A stretch of 63,416 bases of DNA from NCBI RefSeq assembly GCF_009914725.1, contig NZ_JAAAWJ010000003.1, positions 1 to 63,416 of the forward strand, in the 5' to 3' direction. This DNA is from Methanogenium sp. MK-MG. GTDB taxonomy: Archaea; Halobacteriota; Methanomicrobia; Methanomicrobiales; Methanomicrobiaceae. The position numbers and the translations under genes were made by a program. Below the pieces are notes generated by a model. That model was not told the DNA's origin, made no database searches, and was given only the letters and a program-made list of their open reading frames with translations. Numbering within the stretch: the first letter of the stretch is position 1; each line of letters opens with the position of its first letter. Positions 48,491-58,093 of the stretch are shown here, one piece after another.

Positions 48491-50070
48491 CCAAGCCTCT
48501 TGATCATATATGGGCCTGATCGTTCATATCCATGTCTGGCATAATACGGCCGCACCCCGATGCCGCTCATGACTGCAACCGAGAGGTAGCCGTCTGATGC
48601 CGCCAAGTCTTCTGCTGCTTTCAGGAGGCATGTGCCATACTGCCGGTGCTGCCACTCGCCTGACTCTGTAGCGGTCTTTTTCAGGGGGACAAGGGAGCCG
48701 TATACATGCAGTTCACGGATGATCGCACTTTCTGTTAATTCGGCCCGCCAGGGATTGCCGGGGTAGCGCAGACGTACAAATCCTATAAGTGAGTCAGATG
48801 CCGTTACCGATATGAAATGCTCGGTGCCGCCGCAGCACTCATACGTCAGCGTCTTCATTACCGCCTCCTCCCCGGTCACCGGAGCGCGGCCCGCTTCTCT
48901 GCAGCGAATGCAGCGGCAGTTCCCGCCCGTCTCATGCAGTCTCTTCTGGGCAAGCTGCCGGAAATTGCTGTGATGCGATCCGGCGACGATCAGCCGTGCC
49001 GGAATGTCCCGCTGAACACGCTGGAGACGGGCATATTCCGGTATACATGATTTACCGAATGCAATCAGGTCAATCAGGTCGTCCTCCGGATAGGTCGTAT
49101 ATCCTCCCGCCTGCCACAGGGCTTCAATCTCCGAACCCGGTGTGACAAGTGTCGGATAAATCTTCAGGAAATCCGGCCGGTATGAGGGGTTGCAGAAGAG
49201 CTCTTCAAACATCCACCGGTCATCAGCCATCGTTGCTGAAGGAAGATTCGGCATGACATGAAAACCCACCTTAATCCCGGCATCCCGTAACAGGGTGTTT
49301 GCAGCAATAGTCTCTGCAATCCCGTGCCCGCGGCGGTTATATTCAAGAATATCATCTTTCAGCTGCTGCACGCCGAGTTCGACCTTCGTCACACCAAGCG
49401 AGAGCATACGGTTGATATGTTCCTGTGTACACCAGTCCGGGCGTGTCTCGAATGTTGCGGCAATGCAGCGTGCCCTGGCAGTCTCATTTCTGCGGCACAG
49501 CTCCTCATACGTGGCGCCGTCATCCGGGAGGATGTCACCGCCGTACTCGTTCATGGCACGTATACACGAAGCCATGAACGATTCCTGGTAGACCGGGTCA
49601 CGGGCCGTCATGGTGCCCCCCATGACGATCAGCTCGACCTTGTCGATATGGTGGCCGAGTAGTTCAAACTGAAGCAGTCGCTGACGGACCTGCACGTATG
49701 GATCAAATTCATACTGGCGGCCGCGGAGTGCCGCAGGTTCTTCACCGGTATAACTCTGGGGTGACCCGAACGGATGGTCCGGCCCGCCCGGACAGGGCAG
49801 GCATTTGCCATGAGGGCACGGGTGGGGGGACGTCATGACAGCAACAGGTGCCACACCGGAGAGCGTCCGGGTCGGTTTTACCTGAAGGATTGTGCGCATT
49901 GACTCAAATTCGTCATCGGTTGCAGCTGCAAGTATGACTGAATTTTTTGGAATGGCAGAGAGACCGTATTTTTTGGCAATCTGAATCTTTATCTTCTGCA
50001 CATCTGACGATGTAATTCCTGGAAAAGAGAGCCGGGAGATAATCTCCCGGAAAATATCATTGTCCTGCAT
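48487..50070 (-). CDS. elp3: tRNA wobble-uridine modification enzyme Elp3
   Basis: The 527-residue protein has the radical-SAM cluster CPHGKCLPCPGG, TFETRPDWC and GVQQLKDDILEYNRRGH. A C-terminal GNAT acetyltransferase domain (HRQYGTCLLKAAEDLA, YYARHGYERSGPYM) follows. It forms carboxymethyl side chains on U34 of tRNAs. Archaeal Elp3 works alone without the other Elongator subunits. Confidence 0.95.
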   Translation of the reverse strand: MQDNDIFREIISRLSFPGITSSDVQKIKIQIAKKYGLSAIPKNSVILAAATDDEFESMRTILQVKPTRTLSGVAPVAVMTSPHPCPHGKCLPCPGGPDHPFGSPQSYTGEEPAALRGRQYEFDPYVQVRQRLLQFELLGHHIDKVELIVMGGTMTARDPVYQESFMASCIRAMNEYGGDILPDDGATYEELCRRNETARARCIAATFETRPDWCTQEHINRMLSLGVTKVELGVQQLKDDILEYNRRGHGIAETIAANTLLRDAGIKVGFHVMPNLPSATMADDRWMFEELFCNPSYRPDFLKIYPTLVTPGSEIEALWQAGGYTTYPEDDLIDLIAFGKSCIPEYARLQRVQRDIPARLIVAGSHHSNFRQLAQKRLHETGGNCRCIRCREAGRAPVTGEEAVMKTLTYECCGGTEHFISVTASDSLIGFVRLRYPGNPWRAELTESAIIRELHVYGSLVPLKKTATESGEWQHRQYGTCLLKAAEDLAASDGYLSVAVMSGIGVRPYYARHGYERSGPYMIKRLG

Positions 50071-50075
50071 ACTGC

Positions 50076-50342
50076 CTAATTACCGGCAATAATCTCATCA
50101 GGGGCCGAATACTCCTGATAATCAAGTGAAGCGAGACCTCTGGACTTCAGGTATGAAACAAGTTCATCACCCAGCGTCAGAATTGCCTCCTTATGACAGG
50201 ATTTATTTTTATGAATATGCACTGGGGAGATGGAGAATCCATCATATCCGGCTGTGCAGACCTCGTCGCCGTACGTCGCTTCGTAGTATTTTTTCACATG
50301 GACAAAGAGCATGTGAAGATGTAGGAGTTCCTCTTTTTGCAC
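50076..50342 (-). CDS. UPF0058 protein
   Basis: The 88-residue protein from a GTG start with GGTGAT upstream matches UPF0058: HLHMLFVHVKKYYEA, ISPVHIHKNKSCHKEAILTL. Archaeal and small; function unknown. It lies five bases ahead of elp3. Confidence 0.85.
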   Translation of the reverse strand: MQKEELLHLHMLFVHVKKYYEATYGDEVCTAGYDGFSISPVHIHKNKSCHKEAILTLGDELVSYLKSRGLASLDYQEYSAPDEIIAGN

Positions 50343-50395
50343 CAGATCACCAATCCTTAGAATTACTACTAATCAGGAGTGCATATAGTTTATTG

Positions 50396-51283
50396 GTGAT
50401 CTTTATATCTCAGGTTTCACATGCAATCGGAGCACTCGCAGGGCTTGCCCTGGGGGATGCATTCGGCGCCCCGTTTGAGGGGGGGCCTCCACCGGAACAC
50501 AATATCCATGAACCCGGCAGTTTCGGGGTAAATCCTGAAATTTGCTGGCAGTTTACGGATGACACAAAACAGACGCTCGCAATATCAAAATCGCTGTTAA
50601 AATGTGGGCGTTTTGACTCCTTTGATGCAATAATGGCTTTAATCGAGGAATATGATCGGGACCCGCGGTTCTATGGCCCGACATCAGGGAGGGTTTTTTC
50701 AATGGTAAAAAACGGATGCGCTCCACTGGAAGCAGCACGAACACTCTTTGAAGAAGGAGAAGGTCGCTGCCGGACGAACGGCAGTGTGATGCGCGGCGTC
50801 CCTATTGGCATATGCTACCCGCCGGAGCATGTCAGGGCCTGCAGCCTCGCGGCGTCCCGCATCACCCATTTTCACCCGGTTGCCTGTGAAGCGTCAGCAG
50901 TATTCAACACCGTCATATCATATCTGGTAAGGGGGGAGCGCCTCGCCCGTGCAATGGACAGGGCCATTGAAGCCTGTGAAATTGCTGAAGTCTGCGAACG
51001 TATCGCTACACCTGAAAAATACCCGCTGAACCCGTCCATGGATGCACTTGACACCCTTCACGCATCCCTTTCCATCGCTCTCATGACGGATTCGTTTGCA
51101 GACGCAGTTACAGGGGCCGTCATGCTGGGAGGGGATACCGACACCATTGCCGCCCTCTCCGGCGCGCTGAAGGGTGCAGAATACGGCATTGAAGCACTGC
51201 CTGAAGCATGGCTCAGGCATACCGAAGGAATTGATGAGGTCATCTCCTGCGCAAGACGCCTGTGGATGATGAGAAAAGATTGA
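50396..51283 (+). CDS. ADP-ribosylglycohydrolase (DraG family)
   Basis: The protein has about 295 residues. Motifs seen are GALAGLALGDAFGAPFE, WQFTDDTKQTL (metal Asp-Asp), RCRTNGSVMRG and the C-terminal MLGGDTDTIAALSGAL. The family removes ADP-ribose from proteins, for example dinitrogenase reductase. No nif genes are present, so the target is unknown. The start is GTG at 50396 or TTG at 50393; AGGAG is 16 bases upstream. It overlaps no neighbour but abuts UPF0179. Confidence 0.88.
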   Translation: MIFISQVSHAIGALAGLALGDAFGAPFEGGPPPEHNIHEPGSFGVNPEICWQFTDDTKQTLAISKSLLKCGRFDSFDAIMALIEEYDRDPRFYGPTSGRVFSMVKNGCAPLEAARTLFEEGEGRCRTNGSVMRGVPIGICYPPEHVRACSLAASRITHFHPVACEASAVFNTVISYLVRGERLARAMDRAIEACEIAEVCERIATPEKYPLNPSMDALDTLHASLSIALMTDSFADAVTGAVMLGGDTDTIAALSGALKGAEYGIEALPEAWLRHTEGIDEVISCARRLWMMRKD

Positions 51284-51739
51284 TCAAAACGGGCTCAAAA
51301 GAACCCGTTTCATCCGTTTCCCCAGTTCGCAGGAGACGACAAACTCATTATCAATCTCAGCAATGCGGTATCCCTCACCGGGCACAATGCCTTCCGGATT
51401 GCAGAGTGCAAAACTGACGCAGTCACTATGCGTGCATCCTGTCTCATAAACAATGGTTGAATTGAGAATGGCACGCTCTGCAGAGACGGCAGCAGGGACT
51501 GCGGACTCCACCACTTCCACGGTGTAGGCGCCGTCCATATGGACGGGGCAGGAATGAAGTGTGGCAGTCCGGACCCCGACAATGCGGTATCTTCTGTGGG
51601 GCAACAGATTGTGGCAGACCTTCCTGAGCCTGCAGCCTTCACATTCATGGACTTCCCCCTCATACACAAATTCAGCGCCCTCCTGTGCGAGCGCTTTTCC
51701 TATCAGTGTAATCTTTGTGCGTTCATCTTTATCGGTCAT
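51284..51739 (-). CDS. UPF0179 protein
   Basis: The 151-residue protein matches UPF0179: HECEGCRLRKVCHNL, SCPVHMDGAYTVEVV and a final Cys set (GCTHSDCVSFALCNPEG). Nine or more Cys residues suggest an iron-sulfur or zinc protein. The ATG lies one base after the egsA stop. Confidence 0.85.
   Translation of the reverse strand: MTDKDERTKITLIGKALAQEGAEFVYEGEVHECEGCRLRKVCHNLLPHRRYRIVGVRTATLHSCPVHMDGAYTVEVVESAVPAAVSAERAILNSTIVYETGCTHSDCVSFALCNPEGIVPGEGYRIAEIDNEFVVSCELGKRMKRVLLSPF
51287..51310 (+). terminator. Bidirectional terminator stem between convergent genes
   Basis: AAACGGG (51287-51293) pairs with CCCGTTT (51304-51310) around a ten-base loop. It sits immediately after the glycohydrolase stop, inside the last codons of the convergent UPF0179 gene. 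Confidence 0.4.
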
Positions 51740-51740
51740 A

Positions 51741-52820
51741 TCATTCCTCATATAACATCATGATCAGCTGCTCTGCCACCTCTTCGGTGATGCCCATGTC
51801 CAGAATTGTAAACCGTTCTGGGCGGATGCTGCGGGCAAGGATAAGGGCCTGTGCTGCCACATGGTCATCAATTCCAATCTCCTTTGGCGTCGTCGGCGCC
51901 CCTATCGTTCTCAGGGAGTTTCGGATACCTCTCCAGTCACCGCCATGCAGGTACATGGTGATGATGGAACCGATGCCGCACTGCTCACCATGAAGCCCTT
52001 TTCCCGGAGCAATCTGATCAAGGGCATGACTGAATTTGTGCTCTCCACCAGACGCAGGGCGTGACGAACCCGCGATACTCATCGCCACACCGGAAGAGAG
52101 CAGTGCTTTGATGACGGTCCATGCGCTCTCTTCAGCATGGGGTTTGATGAGGTCGGCATTTTTACTGATGATCTCCGCTGTCATGCGTGAAAGTGCCATG
52201 GCATACTCTGATATGGGTTCACCCCGGAGGCGGTGAGAGAGTTCCCAGTCAAGGATGGCCGTGTAATTGGATATCACATCCGCACACCCTGCTGCAAGCA
52301 GACGGTGGGGTGCTGCGGCGATGATGCCGGTATCGGCGATGAGTGCAATGGGAGGACTGGCCGCAAGCGATACGCTCCCTCCTTCAACCGGCACCGACGC
52401 ACGTGACGACGCAATGCCGTCATGGGAGGCTGCGGTGGGGACGCTGATAAACGGACGGCAACAGTTGTAGGATACAATCTTTGCCGTATCAATGACCCTG
52501 CCACCGCCGACACCGATAAAGACATCGGCACCACGTCCCGCCTCTTCAGCCTCGGATATTACTTCCGGTGTGATGGTGTCGACAATAAAAAGTTCAGCCT
52601 CGGCCACCTCCTTTATCTGTGAAAGAACCTGGTTGCCTGCGACGTCCATCGTCCCTCTTCCGCTGAATACGACGACTGAACCCGAGACATGGAGGTCCTC
52701 GCAGACCTTCGGCAGCTGCGTAAGCACATCATGACCAATGATCACATCACGCGGCAGCTGCATCCATTTAGATTTATCCAAAACGTCTGTTTTGAGTAAT
52801 TTTATACTGTCATGACTCAT
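51741..52820 (-). CDS. egsA: sn-Glycerol-1-phosphate dehydrogenase
   Basis: The 359-residue enzyme reduces dihydroxyacetone phosphate to the G1P backbone of archaeal lipids. Motifs: FIGVGGGRVIDTAKI (NAD binding), VPTAASHDGIASSRAS, and metal His residues in SGGEHKFSHALD and GLHGEQCGIG. A leftward pair with UPF0179. Confidence 0.96.
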   Translation of the reverse strand: MSHDSIKLLKTDVLDKSKWMQLPRDVIIGHDVLTQLPKVCEDLHVSGSVVVFSGRGTMDVAGNQVLSQIKEVAEAELFIVDTITPEVISEAEEAGRGADVFIGVGGGRVIDTAKIVSYNCCRPFISVPTAASHDGIASSRASVPVEGGSVSLAASPPIALIADTGIIAAAPHRLLAAGCADVISNYTAILDWELSHRLRGEPISEYAMALSRMTAEIISKNADLIKPHAEESAWTVIKALLSSGVAMSIAGSSRPASGGEHKFSHALDQIAPGKGLHGEQCGIGSIITMYLHGGDWRGIRNSLRTIGAPTTPKEIGIDDHVAAQALILARSIRPERFTILDMGITEEVAEQLIMMLYEE

Positions 52821-52833
52821 GTACTATCATTAA

Positions 52834-53679
52834 ATGATGTGGGATTTTATATACAAATATTACGTTGGTCCGACACTAAACGGAGAACCCTATACCATTG
52901 TCGATACACTGACCTATGCCATCATCCTCATTCTTGCCGTATATCTCGTATACAGATGGCTGAAAAAGACCGGCATTGACATCGATCAGCAATTTATCCT
53001 CTCGACAATTCCCTTCGTCGTTCTCGGAGGACTGCTGCGTGTTGTCGAGGATACGGGAATGATCCCGCGGCCCTGGAATGTCATTCTTGTAACTCCGATC
53101 ATATTCTTTGTGGTTTTTTTCATCACCATTGCCATACTTGTAATTGCAAGAACACTGGAGAAGAAGGGTCTGATTGCATCATATACCAAAGGCTACGCCA
53201 CAGGCGGTGTATGCGCCTGTATCATCACAGCAGCTGTTCTGGCATATTTTGGCATTACCGAGACACGGATTGCCCTGGATGTGCTCGTAATAATTCTGAC
53301 GATGGCAGCAGTCTCATCGGCTGCGGTCTGGGGTCTGCTCCGGTATGGACTGGGATGGACATTTATGGAGGATATTCTCTATAAACTGCTTATTTTTGGC
53401 CACCTGCTGGATGCAAGCGCGACAAGTTTTGGTATAGATCTCCATGAACTGACCTATGTAGAGGTGCATGTTGTCGGCTCCCATCTCATCGAAGCCACCG
53501 GCACCGCATTTTCCATGTTCGCCCTGAAACTGGTGGTGATCATTCCTGCAATATATGTGCTTGAAATGTACAGGAAAGAAGGGAACAGCCAGTTGTGGCA
53601 CCTCATTATTCTGGCAATGATCGTTGTCGGGATGGCACCCGGTATCAGGGACATGGTAAGGATGATACTCTATGTTTGA
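52834..53679 (+). CDS. DUF63 multi-pass membrane protein
   Basis: The 281-residue protein has about eight transmembrane helices. Family traits are LRVVEDTGMIPRPW, FGHLLDASATSFGID and EVHVVGSHLIEATGTAFSMF with conserved His and Asp in helices. DUF63 is archaeal with unknown function. Its end overlaps the SpoIIM gene by eight bases; the same pairing is frequent. Confidence 0.88.
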   Translation: MMWDFIYKYYVGPTLNGEPYTIVDTLTYAIILILAVYLVYRWLKKTGIDIDQQFILSTIPFVVLGGLLRVVEDTGMIPRPWNVILVTPIIFFVVFFITIAILVIARTLEKKGLIASYTKGYATGGVCACIITAAVLAYFGITETRIALDVLVIILTMAAVSSAAVWGLLRYGLGWTFMEDILYKLLIFGHLLDASATSFGIDLHELTYVEVHVVGSHLIEATGTAFSMFALKLVVIIPAIYVLEMYRKEGNSQLWHLIILAMIVVGMAPGIRDMVRMILYV

Positions 53680-54136
53680 TGGCAGTTACCGGACAGCCGC
53701 AATTGTCACGGTGGGAATCCTCATTCTGACAGGTGTTATCGGCGGATTTGCCGTGCATTCCGATCCTTCCGTTGGAGAAGAACTGATTGCCATGATGAAC
53801 GAGGAGGTGTTCGAAAATATTCAGTCTGAGAATCCTGCGGTTGTTGCGTTCAACATCTTTGCAAACAATACGGAAACATCCATCATCCTGTTCATCGGCG
53901 GAGCATCGTTTGGACTGATAACAACACTGATACTCTCTTTTAACGGGTTTGTTATCGGTATGGTGGTCGAATACGTCCGGCAGGAACAGGGACTGTATGT
54001 CATTCTTGCAGGAATCCTGCCACATGGCATATTTGAGATTCCCGCACTGGTGCTTGCCGGCATGTTTGGTTTACTTCTCGGAGAGGAGCTCTGGAAAGAA
54101 CTGCATGGCAACGGGGATGCCATCTCTGCGGCATAA
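53672..54136 (+). CDS. SpoIIM-like (DUF95) membrane protein, interrupted
   Basis: The 154-residue reading frame covers three hydrophobic helices (AAIVTVGILILTGVIGGFAV, TSIILFIGGASFGLITTL, IFEIPALVLAGMFGLLLGE) of the stage-II-sporulation-protein-M family, which in archaea act in membranes. It ends at TAA. In the same frame, one codon later, the remaining family C-terminal helix continues, so this looks like an in-frame stop within one ancestral gene. Confidence 0.8.
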   Translation: MFDGSYRTAAIVTVGILILTGVIGGFAVHSDPSVGEELIAMMNEEVFENIQSENPAVVAFNIFANNTETSIILFIGGASFGLITTLILSFNGFVIGMVVEYVRQEQGLYVILAGILPHGIFEIPALVLAGMFGLLLGEELWKELHGNGDAISAA

Positions 54137-54139
54137 CGG

Positions 54140-54238
54140 ATGGGCAAACAATTCCTCGTCTATGTTCTGCCTCTTCTTGGAATCGCAGCGATTATAGAGG
54201 GGTTTATTACGCCGGAAATCATACAGTTATTTATATAG
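54140..54238 (+). pseudogene. Detached C-terminal helix of SpoIIM-like protein
   Basis: After TAA CGG comes ATG GGC and a 32-residue peptide (MGKQFLVYVLPLLGIAAIIE) ending GFITPEIIQLFI. The LPLL-x4-IEGFITP pattern is the standard end of SpoIIM proteins. It lies in frame with the preceding gene. It is either a separate mini-gene that completes the protein in trans, or the tail lost to a nonsense mutation. Confidence 0.6.
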
Positions 54239-54249
54239 GTGAATGAGTA

Positions 54250-55683
54250 ATGCAGGAAGATAAAGGCGCACTCCCGCCGAAAGAGACGTTCAGTGAATGG
54301 TACAATGACATTCTCTGGCAGGCAGAAATAATGGATGTCAGGTATCCGGTGAAAGGTGTGTACGTATGGTTCCCTCACGGATTTGCCATGCGAAAAGCAA
54401 CCTATGCGATCCTCAGGGAATTACTGGATAAAGACCATGATGAGACCCTGTTTCCGCTGTTGATTCCGGAAAATGAATTCATGAAGGAAGCGGAGCATAT
54501 CAAAGGCTTTGAGGAGGAGGTATACTGGGTCACCCACGGCGGTACGAGTGAACTCGATGTGCCGCTTGCCCTGCGTCCGACATCCGAGACGGCGATATAC
54601 CCCATGTATGCGCTGTGGGTCAGATCCCATGCGGATCTTCCGATAAAACTCTACCAGATTGTGAATACCTTCCGCTATGAGACCAAACATACTCGTCCTC
54701 TTATTCGCCTGAGAGAGATAACCTCGTTTGAAGAAGCACATACCGTCCATGCCACATGGGAAGAGGCTGAATCACAGGTGAATGATGCAGTGGACCTGTA
54801 TCGTGCATTCTATGACAGGCTCTGCGTCCCGGTCATCGTCTCACGCCGTCCGGAATGGGATAAATTCCCCGGTGCGGATTATACCATTGCAACCGATGCC
54901 ATCATGCCCGACGGGAAGACCCTTCAGGTCGGCACCGTTCACCATCTGGGTGACCATTTCTCCCGCACATTTGATATCACATACGAGGATGCACAGGGAG
55001 AACAGCAGCTCGCATACCAGACCTGCTATGGTATATCGGAACGCTGCATTGCGGCACTCATCAGTATGCATGGTGATGACAGGGGACTTGTTCTGCCGCC
55101 TGCTGTCGCACCCGTACAGATTGCTATTGTCCCCATCATCATAAAAAAGCGTGAAGAAGAAGTTCGTGCGGCAGCGGAAGCACTTGAGACCGAACTCAAA
55201 GAGGCAGGGTTCAGGGTAAAGACAGACTTCAGGAGCCTGCGTCCCGGTGCCAAATATTATCACTGGGAGATGCGCGGTGTGCCGCTCAGGATAGAGATCG
55301 GCCCGCGGGATATTGATAACGGTGTGGTAATGGCCGTGACGCGGTTGGGAGAAAAGATGACCGTCACGAGGGATGCACTGATACCTGATATACGGGCCAT
55401 CATGGAATCGTTCACGGGACACCTGAAGGAACGGGCAGAACAGAAGGTGCAGGGACAGATTGTGTCAGTGTCTTCCCTTGAAGCAGCACGTGAGGCAGCA
55501 GCTACCGGTGTGGCCGTCATCCAGTGGTGCGGATGCAGGGAATGTGCCACCACCATTGAAACAGAGATTGACGTCAGTGTGCTGGGCACCGATGTTCAGA
55601 GCAAATATATTGCAGATACTGCAGGTACTTGCATCATCTGCGGCAAACCAGCACGTCCGGCAATCATTGCACGGACATATTAG
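54250..55683 (+). CDS. proS: Prolyl-tRNA synthetase, archaeal type
   Basis: The 477-residue class II synthetase shows motif 2 ([25 protein letters not shown]) and [16 protein letters not shown]. It has no bacterial editing insert. The anticodon-binding domain and a Cys4 zinc tail (CGCREC...CIICGK, ending ARTY) complete the short archaeal/eukaryotic form. It charges the tRNA-Pro in this window among others. Confidence 0.96.
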   Translation: MQEDKGALPPKETFSEWYNDILWQAEIMDVRYPVKGVYVWFPHGFAMRKATYAILRELLDKDHDETLFPLLIPENEFMKEAEHIKGFEEEVYWVTHGGTSELDVPLALRPTSETAIYPMYALWVRSHADLPIKLYQIVNTFRYETKHTRPLIRLREITSFEEAHTVHATWEEAESQVNDAVDLYRAFYDRLCVPVIVSRRPEWDKFPGADYTIATDAIMPDGKTLQVGTVHHLGDHFSRTFDITYEDAQGEQQLAYQTCYGISERCIAALISMHGDDRGLVLPPAVAPVQIAIVPIIIKKREEEVRAAAEALETELKEAGFRVKTDFRSLRPGAKYYHWEMRGVPLRIEIGPRDIDNGVVMAVTRLGEKMTVTRDALIPDIRAIMESFTGHLKERAEQKVQGQIVSVSSLEAAREAAATGVAVIQWCGCRECATTIETEIDVSVLGTDVQSKYIADTAGTCIICGKPARPAIIARTY

Positions 55684-56004
55684 TCCTCTTTTTTCCCTGA
55701 CGGAATGGCTGATGCGATTTTGCCACGACCGTAAAAGGTATGAACCGGATGACATTGTCAATGGTAAGGGTATACACTGCCACTCAGTCAGGCGCATACA
55801 CTCTCTGCCTTTCAACACCTGATACATCAGACTATCAAAAAAAAGATTACTGCGGTGACCCGGAATCCCTGCCACCAAAGAGGACCTTTCTGTATATCAT
55901 CCTATAGTATTTAATAACGTATGTTGCATGCATAAATGCACGCCGATTAGGGTAAAAAACGAAAAACCGGGTTATATAGTTATTTATTTCCTGACGGGCG
56001 GATT
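55684..56004. other. Gap with no supported gene
   Basis: No frame here codes convincingly; the minus-strand frame through it is Ser/Cys/Arg-rich shadow of proS. AT-rich parts near 55905-55920 and 55970-55990 could be promoter or terminator sequence. I see no RNA fold. Confidence 0.5.
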
Positions 56005-56508
56005 TCAGTCCATCAGAAATACGGCCGCTGCAATGACGGATGTCCAGTCTCCGTCATCACCAACGACTGCACTCTTTGTCACATTTATGGTCTGCTTAAG
56101 TGCACTCTCGGATATACTGCCAAACATGTCCTTTGCCAGTTTCTCCGCATATCTTCCTGCCTGTTCCGGCCCCTGGCCAAATGAATGATGCTCGGTAAAG
56201 TATCCCCAGTGAGATTCCATATCCTCGGGAATTGCCACCCCGATGGATGCTGAAATTCTCCGGTGAGGTTCATTTGAAGAGAGGCGCGAAAACACCGTGA
56301 AAACAATACTGCCCGCATGCATATCCGGAAGCGCCTCCTCTTTTGATATGATTCTGCATTTCGGGGGGAGTATTGAACTGACTGTGACAATATTATAGCA
56401 TTCAATCGATGCGTCCCGCAATGCCATCTCAAATGAAGTCAGTTCATCCGGACTCCGGCCGGCACCACAGGTAAAAAATACACGTTTTGGTACAAATCTA
56501 TCGCTCAT
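56005..56508 (-). CDS. pdaD: Pyruvoyl-dependent arginine decarboxylase
   Basis: The 167-residue proenzyme starts MSDRFVPKRVFFTCGAGRSP. The self-cleavage site is VSSILPPKC, where the second Ser becomes the pyruvoyl group. The glutamate in GVAIPEDMESHWGYFTEHH completes the active site. It makes agmatine for polyamine synthesis and for archaeal agmatidine tRNA modification. Confidence 0.94.
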   Translation of the reverse strand: MSDRFVPKRVFFTCGAGRSPDELTSFEMALRDASIECYNIVTVSSILPPKCRIISKEEALPDMHAGSIVFTVFSRLSSNEPHRRISASIGVAIPEDMESHWGYFTEHHSFGQGPEQAGRYAEKLAKDMFGSISESALKQTINVTKSAVVGDDGDWTSVIAAAVFLMD

Positions 56509-56647
56509 ATTCTCCACCAGATAAGTATATACGTATGGCTGTGCGCTCACTTAAAGGAAATTGAAGAGACAGATGAATTATTTCCAGATGGTATGGATCA
56601 TTATTTTCATCAACCAAAAAATAACAGAGATGGGTATAACTGTGGAT

Positions 56648-57166
56648 TTACTCCGCCTGTGACACAGGCGGATGATATACCCTCGCGGCAAGATCCTTAT
56701 CGACCATAAAGAGGATACTCATTCCCGTTTCATCACTGGTCATATTCAGTTGTTCAAGAATGGTGCGTGCGTTCTCCTCCTCCTCAACCTGTTCGTCCAC
56801 AAACCACTGAAGCAGATTATATGTCGCATGATCATGCTCCTCCTGCGCAATCTCAACAAGATTATTGATCTTTGCTGTGACTGACTGTTCATGCTCATAC
56901 TGATATTCAAAAGCCTTTTCAGGAGATTCCCACAGGGAAGGCGGGGCGTCAATAGCCTGAAGTTCTATGATTCCGCCACGGGAAAGGACATAATCATAGA
57001 ATTTCATTGCATGGTCACGCTCTTCCATTGCCTGAATCCGTTCCCAGTTTGCAAAACCACGCAGCCCGACAGAATCATACCAGGCTGACATGGAAAGATA
57101 AAGATAGGAGGAATACAGTTCCCATTTTATCTGCTCATTGATTGCGTCAAGAATTTTTCCATTCAT
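56648..57166 (-). CDS. ftn: Ferritin
   Basis: The 172-residue iron-storage protein has the ferroxidase pattern: NEQIKWELYSSYLYLSM, EERDHAMKFYDYV and EEHDHATYNLLQWFVDEQVEEEE. It matches bacterial-type non-heme ferritin length. Cytoplasmic cage protein, also protecting against peroxide. Confidence 0.94.
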   Translation of the reverse strand: MNGKILDAINEQIKWELYSSYLYLSMSAWYDSVGLRGFANWERIQAMEERDHAMKFYDYVLSRGGIIELQAIDAPPSLWESPEKAFEYQYEHEQSVTAKINNLVEIAQEEHDHATYNLLQWFVDEQVEEEENARTILEQLNMTSDETGMSILFMVDKDLAARVYHPPVSQAE

Positions 57167-57244
57167 TATTTTTCATCACCTCGTTCAACCTCAACACTGC
57201 CCATTAACAATGTGCAATATAAAAAAACTATGGATGGACGGGGG

Positions 57245-58093
57245 TCACCTGCGCCCGTTGATGAAGCGCATGACAAAGGATTTTTTATCCGCATATTTCT
57301 GCTGCAGGTGAGGGGTCCCTGCATGGAATGTGTCCCGTTTTTCCTGAAATATTATGCCAAGAGCAATCTTTCCGGAATCGTCATACCGGTATTCCCGCAC
57401 AAGACGGCAGGCTGCATCGAAGTCTTCAGGATGATGGTTAACAGGCACATACACCTGCCTGTCATACTCTTCTGTTTTATCCATATAACTTCTACAGGTC
57501 TGGAGGATGTCAATATATGAAAACCCGGAATGGGATATGCCAGCATAAATGAGCCCGGTTAGTTCTTTCCCCCGCCGGGAATAACCCCGTGCAACGAAAC
57601 TGCAGCCGGCTGAAAGAAGCAGTTCGGGTGGATTAAATGCAATCTCACCCGTATCATACGGGTTTGATTTGCCATGGTATTCGCCGGGAGACGTTGGGGT
57701 AAACTGCCCTTTGGTCAGCCCGTAGACACGATTGTTATGCACAAGAACCGTCATATTCACATTCCGTTTGGCTGCAAAGAGGAGATGTGCAATACCCTCT
57801 GCATATGCATCCCCGTCCCCCACACAGCAGATCACGTTCAGGTCAGGATTTGCCATGCAGATGCCTGTCGCAAAGGAGACTGACCTCCCGTGAAGGGAAT
57901 ATAATGAATTAATATTCAGGTAATCAGCCATCTTTGCGTGGCACCCGATCCCTGCAACGATAACCATCTTTTCACGGGGGATGCCTTCTGCCTCCAGGCG
58001 GAGAATGACATCTTTGAGTGCATGCTCAATGGCAAAATTGCCGCAGCCCGGGCACCATGTATTCTGTGCATCTGTTATGTGTCCTTCAGTCAT
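57245..58093 (-). CDS. korB: 2-Oxoacid:ferredoxin oxidoreductase beta subunit
   Basis: The 282-residue TPP-binding subunit shows TWCPGCGNFAIEHAL, the TPP-Mg motif GDGDAYAEGIAHLL with NNRVYGLTKGQFTPTSP. It follows its alpha subunit with a four-base overlap. The two-subunit form resembles 2-oxoglutarate enzymes (KorAB), but substrate cannot be fixed from sequence. Confidence 0.88.
   Translation of the reverse strand: MTEGHITDAQNTWCPGCGNFAIEHALKDVILRLEAEGIPREKMVIVAGIGCHAKMADYLNINSLYSLHGRSVSFATGICMANPDLNVICCVGDGDAYAEGIAHLLFAAKRNVNMTVLVHNNRVYGLTKGQFTPTSPGEYHGKSNPYDTGEIAFNPPELLLSAGCSFVARGYSRRGKELTGLIYAGISHSGFSYIDILQTCRSYMDKTEEYDRQVYVPVNHHPEDFDAACRLVREYRYDDSGKIALGIIFQEKRDTFHAGTPHLQQKYADKKSFVMRFINGRR

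Noticed and set aside
54226-54236. TTATTTATATA as the proS promoter
   Set aside because: It is only about 14 bases from the proS ATG, too close for a TATA box of that start, and falls inside the SpoIIM tail.
55465-55878. Minus-strand 137-codon frame after proS
   Set aside because: Half of it is antisense to proS and the rest has no ribosome site or protein-like pattern.
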